Source of the DNA: Deltaproteobacteria bacterium | Lineage (GTDB): Bacteria; Desulfobacterota; Desulfobulbia; Desulfobulbales; JAGXFP01 | Reading direction: 5' to 3' | DNA length: 64,000 bases | NCBI GenBank assembly: GCA_020056965.1 | Contig: JAGVGT010000083.1 | Span: 1 to 64,000, forward strand | Shown: piece after piece, positions 36,585 to 44,564 of the stretch | How positions within the stretch are numbered: the first letter of the stretch is position 1 | Layout of the letters: each line of letters begins with the position of its first letter | The notes under the pieces: model-generated | The model's database searches: none | Told to the model about the DNA's origin: nothing | The model's input: only the letters and a program-made list of their open reading frames with translations | Translations under genes and position numbers: made by a program

Positions 36585-36628
36585 AGCCAATGATTTCAGG
36601 TAGTTATCTGGGGTCATTGGCTTTTTTT
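36585..36628. terminator. Element-supplied terminator after ssrA (bidirectional)
   Basis: The 9-bp arms agccaatga (36585-36593) and tcattggct (36614-36622) flank a 20-nt loop and are followed by ttttttat. It replaces the host terminator now displaced beyond the prophage, and it overlaps the end of the integrase gene, for which it can also serve. Confidence 0.75.
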
Positions 36629-37774
36629 ATGTATCACAGCCGTATCACAACCACCGGTCTGTGTGAGGTTATAAACATTCTTCATTTCCGCACCCTCGAT
36701 CCGGAAGTATCTTTCAAAGGCTTTGTTCGTTCCGTGCATGGTCGCCCGGCGGATCTGCTCGGGGGAGATCAAGTCACGAAGTGCCAGGGCGGACGAATGC
36801 CGAGTCCCGCCATAAAGATCAACGCCCTCGATCCCCAGATTGTCACAAGCTTTCTTCCACCACTTATATAGGTATTTGCCGCCGAACCGTTGGCCTTCCC
36901 TGCAGCCGCTGACATTGGCGATATGGCGGAAGAAAAATAGTTCAGGAAATCCTCGAGGCAAATCACAAATCAACTCGATGTCGCTGTCAATGATGGGAAC
37001 AACCTTCGGTTTTTTCTCCTTAGGGTGGGGAATGAAAAAATAGCCGGACTTGATATCAATGAACCTCTCTTTCAATCCAAGCATTTCGGCCGGCCGAATC
37101 GAAATATAAGTCGAAAGCCATTTAATGCCGATCCAAATTTTAGGATTCAGGTGGTAGGAAATCCTTTTCACTTCATCCAGGATGGCCATCTGTGTTTCCT
37201 TGGATATGGTCTGACGCCAACCAAGTTCAAAGGATATCTCGGGAAACTCTGGGAATTGGGCCTGATTAATGACTCGGCGTTTTCTGAGCCAGACCCAGAA
37301 GGTATGAAGGCAGGATCTTATATTAGAACGGGTTTTATCGGAAACGTCCTGGGAGAAAAGGAAATCTTCAAGTTCAGCATAGCCGATTGTTTTGATATTC
37401 CGGCTGCCCCAAGCTTTAACGGCTCGAGCCATATAGTTGGAAAGGTTGTCATAAGAACCAGGTTTGACTTCCTGCTTCTTAAGAAGAAGCCATTGGATGG
37501 AAAGAGTTTTAAAAGCTAATGGTTGTGCGGCTTGGTAATCTCGATGGTCAAAAGTTCCCTTATCGACTTCATAGCGCAAGCCGTCGAGAAACCTCTCGGC
37601 CTGGATGTAGTTATTGAAACGCTGCCGCACCAGGCGGCCAAACTGAACGGTAAATAATTTAGTTGCCTGCTGATCCGGGTGGTTCGGACAGAACAAGCCA
37701 CGGCTGCGGCCGTCATAATGAAACTTAGAGCCACAAGCTGGACAGAACTGATCAGAAAAAATACTACCGCGCAT
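36614..37774 (-). CDS. int: Phage tyrosine integrase
   Basis: The frame from MRGSIFSDQF (ATG 37774, with cagggggtactctgt just upstream) codes 386 residues; a longer frame starts at 37822. The N-terminus has a zinc-ribbon-like CPACG...FCPNH pair, followed by a SAM-like DNA-binding domain and a catalytic domain. Catalytic-type motifs include the Arg in SIRPAEMLGL, the HSS block GGTRHSSAL and the Tyr nucleophile in AFERYFRI. It lies right next to attL, as expected for a tRNA/tmRNA-targeting integrase. Filamentous phages often use host XerCD instead, so an own integrase is notable. Confidence 0.88.
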   Translation of the reverse strand: MRGSIFSDQFCPACGSKFHYDGRSRGLFCPNHPDQQATKLFTVQFGRLVRQRFNNYIQAERFLDGLRYEVDKGTFDHRDYQAAQPLAFKTLSIQWLLLKKQEVKPGSYDNLSNYMARAVKAWGSRNIKTIGYAELEDFLFSQDVSDKTRSNIRSCLHTFWVWLRKRRVINQAQFPEFPEISFELGWRQTISKETQMAILDEVKRISYHLNPKIWIGIKWLSTYISIRPAEMLGLKERFIDIKSGYFFIPHPKEKKPKVVPIIDSDIELICDLPRGFPELFFFRHIANVSGCREGQRFGGKYLYKWWKKACDNLGIEGVDLYGGTRHSSALALRDLISPEQIRRATMHGTNKAFERYFRIEGAEMKNVYNLTQTGGCDTAVIHKKSQ

Positions 37775-37826
37775 ACAGAGTACCCCCTGCATCGAGATAG
37801 CTTTTTTAAGCAACAAAGTCAAATTT

Positions 37827-38150
37827 TCAACCTGGGAACAAATTCAGTTGCCGGGGATCTATCGGTTGAGAGCGATGCCGAATACCAAGCAGTAGATCCA
37901 GGGGTTCTTTGTGGTTCTTTCCCTGGAGCCGGTTAAGAATCCGGGCACATTGAATAACTTGAGCGCCGCGCTTAAGCTGTTTTAACTTAATAAGGACTTC
38001 ACGACCATCATCGATGCCTACAAATGTGAAACCGGCTATTGTATATCTCCGAGAACCAAATTTTTTTAATTCCCTTAATGCTTCTTCGCGCATTCCTTTT
38101 CGAATAAATTCAAGAGCATTCTGTCTATGATCAATATCATCGTTAAACAT
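37827..38150 (-). CDS. Small prophage protein of unknown function
   Basis: The frame from ATG 38150 (MFNDDIDHRQNALEFI) encodes 107 residues; a longer start at 38168 overlaps the rep stop. It is basic and mostly helical (EEALRELKKFGSRRY, VLIKLKQLKRGAQ), ending in DPRQLNLFPG. The helical, Arg/Lys-rich character fits a DNA-associated or regulatory protein, but no family is recognised. It lies between rep and int, starting only 3 bp after the rep stop, which implies coupling. Confidence 0.7.
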   Translation of the reverse strand: MFNDDIDHRQNALEFIRKGMREEALRELKKFGSRRYTIAGFTFVGIDDGREVLIKLKQLKRGAQVIQCARILNRLQGKNHKEPLDLLLGIRHRSQPIDPRQLNLFPG

Positions 38151-38152
38151 AA

Positions 38153-39445
38153 TCACCCCATAGCCCATTCAGCTTGAATGAAGGACGGCTGAAAACCCAT
38201 AGGCCAGATATTGGCAAAGCGGAGCTTCATCTTATGATCAAAGAGGTTCTTTCCAGCGATCGTCTTTTCTTTGTGCAGCCGTCTAAAGCCTTCCTCGATA
38301 AAAGCTTGTGATTGAGCAATGACGTTTTCAATGGTTGGTGTCACACCACGGATTGTTTGGGCCGACATAAGGCAGCCCAGGGACATATCGAGCAGAGTAT
38401 TGATATTCCGAGACGGTTGAATCTTGATCCTGGATAGCTCGACCAGGGGTGTTTTGAAATCTGCTTTCTGAACTTCACGCCACCAGGGATGCAGGGCGGC
38501 TCGATCCTGGTGGCGGTTTTTTCGGTCCACCGGCTCCAGGGCAAAACGTGTCCATTCTTGAGTACAATATTTCCAGACTCCGGAACGTTTCTTCTTGAGG
38601 TCTGAGAGCGTATTCACGTGCAGCTGCCGGAGAACGTCACGGCGTAACTGGTATTCGACCCGGGTAACTGGCTTTTCGTCATATTCATCCTGTTGCCAGA
38701 CCGAGGCAAACACAGATTGCTTGGTTGCACTTCGCTTGAGCTCGAGAGACTTGTCGTAGATCCGCAGCATGATATCGCCGGTACCGAAAGAAATTCCCGT
38801 TTCCCGAAGCACGATGGAATCCTTATCCCCTGGCGGCAGTTCGCCCATTGTCTGAGCTATGGTGATGCCGGAAAGCCTGGTTCTGTCCTGATAACAATGG
38901 AACCGATTGGCCCTGGTCACCCAATGTTCGGAGCGATCAATGGGAAGTTCCTCGATGTCCAGGCCGACGAAGTCAGAACAAAGATGGACTTCTGAAACCA
39001 CATCTTTGACGATATGGCCGCCCAAGGTGGCCACCAACCGCTTTACTTCCTTGATGATGTTGTTGTAGCCGGGTGACCAGCAGGATTGAGAGCCAATATC
39101 TACCCAGATATTAGGAGTGGTATTATCCTTTCGGGTGCTGAAGAAGATGTTCACATCAGAGCGGGAAATGTGATAGGCGTAACCGCCTTTGCGGCCGGTC
39201 GGGTGGCAGTTAAAGACCAGGTCGCCATGTTCGGTAAAAGAGATGGTCACGGGTTCGTTGATTTCCTTGGCTCGTTCCTTGGCATCAGCCAGGGTTAATA
39301 AAATTTCGGGCCTTTCCCATGCCACGTACAAACCATATTTAAGGCGATCATAGCCCGTGGCGAGTTGTGACCCCCATGTTATTCGCCTTGGGGGAACAGC
39401 CAAAGACCGGGCAACTTTTCCAAGTGATGATTTCAAGCTTCCCAT
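38153..39445 (-). CDS. Phage replication initiation protein (rolling circle, Rep_trans/RstA-like)
   Basis: The 430-residue protein has patterns of filamentous-phage replication initiators: KYGLYVAWERPE, VSEVHLCSDFVGLDIE, and IMLRIYDKSLELKRS with a conserved Tyr-Asp-Lys. A Tyr nucleophile for nicking is expected but I cannot single it out. An aggaggcctagctcat sequence before ATG 39445 is a good ribosome binding site. It would nick the phage origin and start rolling-circle replication. Its position upstream of int is usual for a lysogenic inovirus module. Confidence 0.75.
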   Translation of the reverse strand: MGSLKSSLGKVARSLAVPPRRITWGSQLATGYDRLKYGLYVAWERPEILLTLADAKERAKEINEPVTISFTEHGDLVFNCHPTGRKGGYAYHISRSDVNIFFSTRKDNTTPNIWVDIGSQSCWSPGYNNIIKEVKRLVATLGGHIVKDVVSEVHLCSDFVGLDIEELPIDRSEHWVTRANRFHCYQDRTRLSGITIAQTMGELPPGDKDSIVLRETGISFGTGDIMLRIYDKSLELKRSATKQSVFASVWQQDEYDEKPVTRVEYQLRRDVLRQLHVNTLSDLKKKRSGVWKYCTQEWTRFALEPVDRKNRHQDRAALHPWWREVQKADFKTPLVELSRIKIQPSRNINTLLDMSLGCLMSAQTIRGVTPTIENVIAQSQAFIEEGFRRLHKEKTIAGKNLFDHKMKLRFANIWPMGFQPSFIQAEWAMG

Positions 39446-39624
39446 GAGCTAGGCCTCCTGTTGAATTAAGAAAAGTGCGCCGTGATCGTGGCGGACTGGT
39501 CCGGGTAACTGGATACAAGACGCGGTTCCGAGTAATGGGCCTTCGGCCTGTTCCTGGAAGAGAAAAAACCAGGGCAGGGCCGGCGGGGCTGAAGCAAGGC
39601 TATAAATTCAGTCCCATGAAGCTG
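39446..39624. other. Prophage intergenic region between rep and zot (candidate origin/promoter)
   Basis: The 179-bp gap contains a small hairpin (gggccttcggcct, 39538-39550) and a GC-rich core in an otherwise AT-balanced element. It separates zot from rep, so it probably holds the rep promoter, and it is one of two places where a double-strand origin could lie (the other is 44017-44072). Nothing more definite can be seen. Confidence 0.4.
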
Positions 39625-40719
39625 TTATGATGCCTTCTCTGAAGGAAGGTCGGTCTCTGGAATATCTGCGTATAGACGACCGTCGGTGCCGGTGATCGGA
39701 TATGGAAACGTATCCTTGGTGAAGACTTGGCCACGGAAAACGAACAGGTATAAGATTTTTCCTTCCCGGGTATATTCAGCGTAATTGAGTTTGACTCGAT
39801 GGATTATAGGAGGAATGGCAACGAGCTCAGGGCTGTTTAAAGAAGATTGAGCCGCGGGGATCCCCGCAGCCGATTGTGAGCTCGAGACAACGGAAGCTCC
39901 CTGGTCATGACCAGGGGAAGAAGGGGGAGTTGATGCTTTAGCTTCGGAGGCATCAATCACGGAAAGGGCTTTCTGTTGGATCTTCTTAGTTCCGAAAATA
40001 TCGCCGGTTGCCAGGCTGGACTTGAAAAAGATCATGTAGACCGTGAAGCCCAGGACAATCGGAATTGCCAAAAAGACCGGATGCCGCAAGACGTTGATTG
40101 TCGGCATGATCGATTGTTCTTTAATGTCTTTAGCTGCGTAGCTCTGATAACAACTGAAAATTTTCGATTTATAGCGGCGGCTGGCACGTTTGAGAGGTTG
40201 GCCGGCAGTATCTTCGCCAGCGTAGATATTGCAGAGGTAGCCCTTTTGAACCAGGGAACCAAAAAAGTTGATTTTCCGAAAACAGTAATTCCACTCAGTC
40301 AAAGACCGGACGGCCGAGTCGATCCGTTCGGCGTTCTGGGTGATGATGACAAGGTCATAGCCTTCATGTCGGTGGGTGGAGGCCCAATCACCGAAAAGCC
40401 GATTTTTTGTGGCTTGCCAATCACGATTGCTGAAGTACTTCTGGACCTCATCAAGGACGATCAGGGAATTACGTTCCGGGCAATGATCCCAAAAGTTTTC
40501 AATTACTTCACGACTATTGCCCAGATGATGAAACTGATTACCAAACTGAAGATCATCCAGGCCGGCCAGGACCTTGAGCGTCTCCTGACAATGAGGATCA
40601 TCCATGCCATCAATATTAGTGTAAACACATTTTCCAAGGCGCAGGTTGTTAAGGATCTTCTCTACTGCTTCGTAGGTTTTGCCGCTGCCCGGGGTGCCGG
40701 TGAAAAAGAAAATGGTCAT
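39625..40719 (-). CDS. Zot-like morphogenesis ATPase (filamentous phage pI)
   Basis: Walker A FTGTPGSGKTYEA is at residues 6-18 and Walker B SLIVLDEVQKYF near residue 95, followed by WASTHRHEGYDLVIITQ. A single transmembrane segment (HPVFLAIPIVLGFTVYMIFF, about residues 212-231) splits it into a cytoplasmic ATPase and a C-terminal periplasmic domain with a Pro/Ser-rich linker. This is the pI/Zot layout that drives phage extrusion through the inner membrane. Zot is the best single marker of an inovirus. It is the last of the minus-strand structural genes. Confidence 0.92.
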   Translation of the reverse strand: MTIFFFTGTPGSGKTYEAVEKILNNLRLGKCVYTNIDGMDDPHCQETLKVLAGLDDLQFGNQFHHLGNSREVIENFWDHCPERNSLIVLDEVQKYFSNRDWQATKNRLFGDWASTHRHEGYDLVIITQNAERIDSAVRSLTEWNYCFRKINFFGSLVQKGYLCNIYAGEDTAGQPLKRASRRYKSKIFSCYQSYAAKDIKEQSIMPTINVLRHPVFLAIPIVLGFTVYMIFFKSSLATGDIFGTKKIQQKALSVIDASEAKASTPPSSPGHDQGASVVSSSQSAAGIPAAQSSLNSPELVAIPPIIHRVKLNYAEYTREGKILYLFVFRGQVFTKDTFPYPITGTDGRLYADIPETDLPSEKAS

Positions 40720-40723
40720 GATG

Positions 40724-41050
40724 TTACACCCTGGTCACGGCAGCGGGGATCAAGTTCAATAGAAGTCGAACAATCATGGCGCCAGCGATCAAAGAAGCAC
40801 ACTGAGGCAAGGCCAACTGGTTGACCAAATAGATGGCTTGTGGCGGCAGGTTAGTCCATTGGGCATATTGAGTGAAGACCAGGGCGGACAAGTCCAAGGA
40901 TGTAACAAAAAGAGTGACAACCGTCAGGAGACCGTCAAGGATCATGTAAACAAAAGTAGAAATTACAGAGAAAAACCCCATAAGGCCGAGCTTGATAAAG
41001 CCCCATAGGGAGGAGAAAAAAGATCCGACGAAGGCAAGAAAGGTGTCCAT
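40724..41050 (-). CDS. pVI-like minor coat protein (DUF2523-type)
   Basis: The 108-residue protein has three hydrophobic stretches (about 5-30, 32-55, 82-103) and a DUF2523-like end (LPQCASLIAGAMIVRLLLNLIP). In inoviruses this position between pIII and Zot is taken by pVI, which caps the virion with pIII. Its stop lies 4 bp before the zot start. Confidence 0.78.
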   Translation of the reverse strand: MDTFLAFVGSFFSSLWGFIKLGLMGFFSVISTFVYMILDGLLTVVTLFVTSLDLSALVFTQYAQWTNLPPQAIYLVNQLALPQCASLIAGAMIVRLLLNLIPAAVTRV

Positions 41051-41054
41051 TATC

Positions 41055-42716
41055 TCACCGATGTGAAAGAAGGATTCGTAAGGCCGCGAACGAGAAACAG
41101 ACCAAGAAAATCGTTCGGCAGATGGAAAAAAGAGAATTGTAATTGCTCAGGTCAATATCAACGGTGCCATACTGACCCATTTCAACGGTATAAACAGGTT
41201 CACCACCAGAGGGAATGTTGCCTAAGACTTGATCAGGTAGGGAAAAAAGCGGAGTGTGCCGCATATCATCGATAAATTTATTAAAGCGGTCAGTATACAG
41301 CGCCTTTTCTTCATCAGACGGAGTGTAAATAAAATCAGAACCATGCTGACAGGTACCATGCCCAGTTTTACAGTCAAAAGAGACAAAAACATCACCTGTT
41401 TCAGAACAGTATGATTGTTTCCAATTGTTTTCAGCATCAACACAAGCATTTGACAAATCACAGACACCAGTGTCAGCAACACAATTATAGGAAACAAAAA
41501 CCTCTCCTTCTGCCGAACAAAACTTTGCTTTCCAAGCCTCTTCTTTAGCAACGCAGCCATTAGGGTCGTCGCAATGGCCTGTATCTGTTACACAATCATA
41601 GTCTAATAGCTCTAAATTCAAAGCAGTACAATGAGACGCTTTCCAGGCATTTTCTTTTGATGTACAGTCGTTTTCGTCACGACATATACCGTCTTTAGTA
41701 TCACAATCAAAAGAAATCAGTGTTTGACCAGGCTCAGAACAATTAACTTCTTTCCATAACTGACGATCATTATCACAAAGATCATTGCCGCAGATACCAG
41801 CATCGGCAGCACAGTCATAACTGAGCAGCACTTTCCCCACAGGCTTGCAATAAAGGTTTTCATAGTTTTGTTTTTCGATCAGACAATCACCACAAACGCC
41901 AGCACCAGCAGACCCATGCGCTTCACAATTGTACGAGGTTGTAGACATACCGGGACCATTGCAATAGCCTAACTCCCATTCCTTTTGAGCTTTAACGCAA
42001 TCGGTACAAGTACCGGTGTTAGCGGCACAATCATAACCAGTAACTTCAATTCCAGGGCCAGGAGGACAATTAGCATCGCCCCAAGCTATTTCAGCGGCGG
42101 CACAGTCAGAAATGCATTCACATACATTATCGAGGGTAGTAGGATGACCTTGCGGATCAGTAGAGGTTACATCACAAGCTTGCTGCAAAGTTTCACCTGA
42201 GGGACAAGGACCAACACAAGAAGCCGAGATATCATCACAAGTTTTACAATAACCTTGGCATAATGCCGCATCCCAATAGGCAACGTTTTCGGCACCGCCA
42301 CAGCTAGTTTGGAGAGCAGGATACAGAGCAGGATCACAGGGAGGATTTGGCCCACACTGTGGCAATTGGGCAAAACCATGATCAGCCTGGCTAGCACCAA
42401 TGGTGGTGAAATCATTATCGACAACACCACTAACGTTACGATACGCAACGGTCGATGGACTACCCTGCACCCAACCGGCAGCCTCAGTGCATTCCCAAGA
42501 GTAATACTGACTGTTAACAACTGGAAGGCCCTGCCCATCACCAACAACAACCGCATCGCTACAACTAAAAGTTGCAGTCACCCAGGTACCATTACCGCCA
42601 GTAGATGAACCACTTAAAATTGCAAAAGAATAATGATAACAACCGTATTCAACATAGGCAAAAGATACAGAAGGAGCTAAAAAAATACTAATAAATAGTG
42701 CCGCGAATAATTTCAT
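41055..42716 (-). CDS. pIII-like adsorption protein with seven Cys-rich repeats
   Basis: A signal peptide (MKLFAALFISIFLAPSVSFA) is followed by an N-terminal domain rich in Cys and then seven tandem repeats of 34-39 residues (about 198-460), each of the form C-x(4-9)-W/Y-x(3-5)-C-x(8-13)-Y/F-D/N-C-x(5-11)-C. The last part is a short domain and a C-terminal transmembrane anchor (SICRTIFLVCFSFAALRILL). The layout of leader, exposed domain and terminal anchor is that of pIII, which binds the host receptor and caps the virion. The repeats have no counterpart in Ff pIII and are probably disulfide-linked. The start overlaps the upstream gene by 4 bp. Confidence 0.8.
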   Translation of the reverse strand: MKLFAALFISIFLAPSVSFAYVEYGCYHYSFAILSGSSTGGNGTWVTATFSCSDAVVVGDGQGLPVVNSQYYSWECTEAAGWVQGSPSTVAYRNVSGVVDNDFTTIGASQADHGFAQLPQCGPNPPCDPALYPALQTSCGGAENVAYWDAALCQGYCKTCDDISASCVGPCPSGETLQQACDVTSTDPQGHPTTLDNVCECISDCAAAEIAWGDANCPPGPGIEVTGYDCAANTGTCTDCVKAQKEWELGYCNGPGMSTTSYNCEAHGSAGAGVCGDCLIEKQNYENLYCKPVGKVLLSYDCAADAGICGNDLCDNDRQLWKEVNCSEPGQTLISFDCDTKDGICRDENDCTSKENAWKASHCTALNLELLDYDCVTDTGHCDDPNGCVAKEEAWKAKFCSAEGEVFVSYNCVADTGVCDLSNACVDAENNWKQSYCSETGDVFVSFDCKTGHGTCQHGSDFIYTPSDEEKALYTDRFNKFIDDMRHTPLFSLPDQVLGNIPSGGEPVYTVEMGQYGTVDIDLSNYNSLFSICRTIFLVCFSFAALRILLSHR

Positions 42717-43018
42717 CTAACAACAACCTCATTAATAAGAGATGAATTAGGCACATATTGAGAAACAACAGGAAAATATGGATAAACACCAATAAGTATT
42801 TCGCTGACAGTATTAGATCTGGAGCATAGAAAATAAAGCTGTTTTGAACGAAACGAATATCGGAGTGAATAGTTAAGAGAACAAGAAGAAGGATATTCAA
42901 TAGTCAAAGGGGTAGTTGCAAGGCACCATTTAGCAAATCCGATTATCCAAAACAGAATAAAAAAACCAAGAATGAGAGCAACCAGGCGGATTTTGAAGAA
43001 AGAAGGTAACTGGAACAT
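42713..43018 (-). CDS. Small membrane-anchored prophage protein
   Basis: The 101-residue protein has one hydrophobic segment (VALILGFFILFWIIGFA, residues 13-29), then a Ser/Tyr-rich exported region with three Cys. Position between the coat genes and pIII suggests a minor structural or assembly protein. The stop overlaps the pIII start. Confidence 0.7.
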   Translation of the reverse strand: MFQLPSFFKIRLVALILGFFILFWIIGFAKWCLATTPLTIEYPSSCSLNYSLRYSFRSKQLYFLCSRSNTVSEILIGVYPYFPVVSQYVPNSSLINEVVVR

Positions 43019-43029
43019 GGCTTTGATTC

Positions 43030-43164
43030 CTAAAGTCGGTTGCTAAGCTTCTTGATCAGCGCATATGCCAGAAACAGCAGCGCGATAGATACGAAGGGCA
43101 GGGCGATCTGGATAACGTCAGAAGCAAACTGTGCTGCATCAAAATTAGGAGGCAGGGTAACCAT
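43030..43164 (-). CDS. Coat-like tiny membrane protein (44 aa)
   Basis: The peptide has an acidic/polar N-terminus (MVTLPPNFDAAQF), one transmembrane segment and a basic tail (ALIKKLSNRL). The ending LLFLAYALIKKLSNRL resembles LLFVGYRFIKKVGNKV of the 44-residue protein at 43639-43773, so the two look like paralogs. Its start overlaps the preceding stop (TGATG). It is below the usual length for gene calling. Confidence 0.75.
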   Translation of the reverse strand: MVTLPPNFDAAQFASDVIQIALPFVSIALLFLAYALIKKLSNRL

Positions 43165-43259
43165 CAAAAATTCCTACCAGATACGGCGATAACAAAAGCT
43201 ATTGCCGTAAGCGTTCCGGCAAAGAAACTAACGATCTGGGAGAGGTCAGCAGCGGTCAT
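43164..43259 (-). CDS. Tiny membrane protein (31 aa), pVII/pIX-like
   Basis: MTAADLSQIVSFFAGTLTAI then AFVIAVSGRNF is one transmembrane helix with short ends, the size of the pVII/pIX proteins that start filamentous phage assembly. ATG 43259 overlaps the upstream stop (ATGA), and its stop overlaps the next start, so it sits in a tightly coupled string of genes. The assignment is by size and position only. Confidence 0.65.
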   Translation of the reverse strand: MTAADLSQIVSFFAGTLTAIAFVIAVSGRNF

Positions 43260-43366
43260 ACAAGTACGCGACCAATCTTGAAAACGTAACCGATGGCCAT
43301 GCCCGCGACCCAGCCGGACAAGACAAGTCCCATTCCCCAGGAAAACGGTTCCACGCCAAATTCCAT
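43256..43366 (-). CDS. Tiny membrane protein (36 aa), pVII/pIX-like
   Basis: MEFGVEPFSWGMGLVLSGWV then AGMAIGYVFKIGRVLV: one Gly-rich hydrophobic segment and a basic end. It overlaps the downstream 31-residue gene (ATGA). Like its neighbour it is a candidate minor coat or membrane assembly protein; no family match can be claimed. Confidence 0.6.
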   Translation of the reverse strand: MEFGVEPFSWGMGLVLSGWVAGMAIGYVFKIGRVLV

Positions 43367-43375
43367 AACTGTGCC

Positions 43376-43576
43376 TCAAAGGTCCTGGTCATTATTTTTA
43401 AAAAGCCCGTTGCCGCCCTTCGGGCCGGAACCGATACCAATATTAAAAACGTTCATAAGAACGGAAACGCCGATGATTATGAGTAAAACGGAGATGGCAC
43501 CAACAACGAAGGTTCTGACATCTGTGGTAATGCCATCCATGCCAACGCCGAAAAGCTGAAAGAGAGAGTCGATCAT
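43376..43576 (-). CDS. Small membrane protein (66 aa), prophage
   Basis: MIDSLFQLFGVGMDGITTDV precedes a 25-residue transmembrane segment (TFVVGAISVLLIIIGVSVLM) and a Gly/Lys/Asp-rich tail. It lies between the coat paralogs and the pVII/pIX-like genes. A structural or pore-related role is possible, but I do not recognise a family. Confidence 0.6.
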   Translation of the reverse strand: MIDSLFQLFGVGMDGITTDVRTFVVGAISVLLIIIGVSVLMNVFNIGIGSGPKGGNGLFKNNDQDL

Positions 43577-43638
43577 TTACGTTCACTTAAGGTTGTTCCC
43601 CGGGAGTCAAATCGACCTCCCGGGAAACGGGGAAGGGT

Positions 43639-43773
43639 TCACACCTTGTTGCCGACCTTCTTGATGAAGCGGTAGCCGACGAACAGAAGCAGGATGCCAA
43701 CGCCGGCCAGCAATGCCGTGGAGATATTGCCGGAAAGAGTTGAAATGTCGAAAGCGGTGAACAGTGCAGCCAT
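43639..43773 (-). CDS. Major coat protein candidate, pVIII-like (44 aa)
   Basis: The 44-residue protein has a polar N-terminus, one transmembrane segment and a basic C-terminus (VGYRFIKKVGNKV), the plan of inovirus major coat proteins, whose Lys-rich end binds the DNA. A strong ribosome binding site (aaggagg, 8 bp before ATG 43773) suits a protein made in thousands of copies. No cleavable leader is evident. It has a paralog at 43030-43164. Confidence 0.75.
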   Translation of the reverse strand: MAALFTAFDISTLSGNISTALLAGVGILLLFVGYRFIKKVGNKV

Positions 43774-43842
43774 TTGATTTTGCCTCCTTAAATGATTGAT
43801 ATGGTTGGGTTTGCCTTCTGGCCAAGAAGCTCTGGAATTATA

Positions 43843-43983
43843 TTAGCGGTTCATGATCGTCCGGATGATCAGGCCGGCGCCCAGGATGATCAGGCAGATA
43901 GTCAAAATGCCGGAACTGGCCGAAAGTACATCGGCCTTGATGCCATCAAACCAGGTGATGTCAATCAGTGGGGTCCAGGTCAT
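43843..43983 (-). CDS. Tiny membrane protein (46 aa), coat-like
   Basis: MTWTPLIDITWFDGIKADVL precedes a single transmembrane segment (ILTICLIILGAGLIIRTIMNR) with an Arg end. It is the first gene after ssb, and lies downstream of a nested hairpin (44017-44072). It may be a second coat-like protein; longer start codons in this frame run through that hairpin and are unlikely. Confidence 0.65.
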   Translation of the reverse strand: MTWTPLIDITWFDGIKADVLSASSGILTICLIILGAGLIIRTIMNR

Positions 43984-44016
43984 GAGCCGAAATCTCCGTT
44001 TGGTTGGGGAGTGGAG

Positions 44017-44072
44017 CCGGTAAGGGGCGGGCCGGCACCCGCTAACGCGGGAAACCGTCCGCCCCTCACCGG
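44017..44072. promoter_or_regulatory. Nested hairpin between ssb and the coat genes
   Basis: Outer arms ccggtaaggggcgg (44017-44030) and ccgcccctcaccgg (44059-44072) pair over 14 bp with one wobble, and enclose an inner stem cccgc-taac-gcggg (44038-44051). On the minus strand it precedes the first coat-like gene, with no U-run. It could be an attenuator, the packaging signal, or part of the replication origin of a filamentous phage. Confidence 0.6.
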
Positions 44073-44078
44073 GGGGGA

Positions 44079-44384
44079 TCAGTCGTTTACCCAAAGGTCA
44101 GGGGTATGGTTGACCTTGCCGGCATTGTTTTTCCAGTAACGAGAAGAGACGGTGGCCTTGATATCGATCATTTCTTCAGGGCGGCCGAGCTTTCGCTTTG
44201 ATTTGACCTGAATCTTGGTCGGGCTTTTCATCGGGTCGCCGGACGGAATAATGATCAAGGTCATGTAGGTAATGCCGTTTTCACCGTCATGTTGATCGAT
44301 CTTGTCAATCTTGCCGTGAATCCGGACGGTGAGCATGGAGTTGTTGGGGGGGGATGCTGCTTGGTCTTTTGCGGGGTCTGCCAT
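44079..44384 (-). CDS. Phage ssDNA-binding protein (gene V-like)
   Basis: The 101-residue protein has an OB-fold-like order of strands (LTVRIHGKIDKID, YMTLIIIPSGDP, TKIQVKSKRKLG, EEMIDIKATVSS) and basic/aromatic residues for ssDNA binding. It lies at the upstream end of the coat operon, as gene V does in other filamentous phages, and is transcribed away from the repressor. An SSB covers the phage DNA before coating. The family call is by position and fold pattern. Confidence 0.7.
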   Translation of the reverse strand: MADPAKDQAASPPNNSMLTVRIHGKIDKIDQHDGENGITYMTLIIIPSGDPMKSPTKIQVKSKRKLGRPEEMIDIKATVSSRYWKNNAGKVNHTPDLWVND

Positions 44385-44487
44385 GATGGGTTCCTCTTCG
44401 GGTTGTGATTTGGCCAGTTTTCGTGTCGTTGACTATTTACGGCCGCTTCGGTAGTGTGAAAGGTTAGGATGAGATAACAAACAAACT

Positions 44488-44530
44488 ATAACTACAGTTA
44501 TATATATTGGTTTTATATAGCTGTAGTTAT
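44488..44530. promoter_or_regulatory. Operator-like inverted repeat between ssb and the repressor
   Basis: Arms 44488-44504 and 44514-44530 are complementary over 17 bp with one mismatch (ataactacag at the outer end is perfect), in an AT-rich space where both the repressor and the ssb promoters must lie. This is where a CI-type repressor would bind to hold the prophage silent and control its own gene. Confidence 0.7.
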
Positions 44531-44564
44531 CTTGCGTCAAGAAAAAAATTACTGGCGTAATAAA

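Noticed and set aside
43607..43825. 72-codon frame over the coat gene
   Set aside because: It is in another frame of the same strand and lacks a transmembrane segment; the 44-codon frame at 43639-43773 has a perfect ribosome binding site and a coat-like plan.
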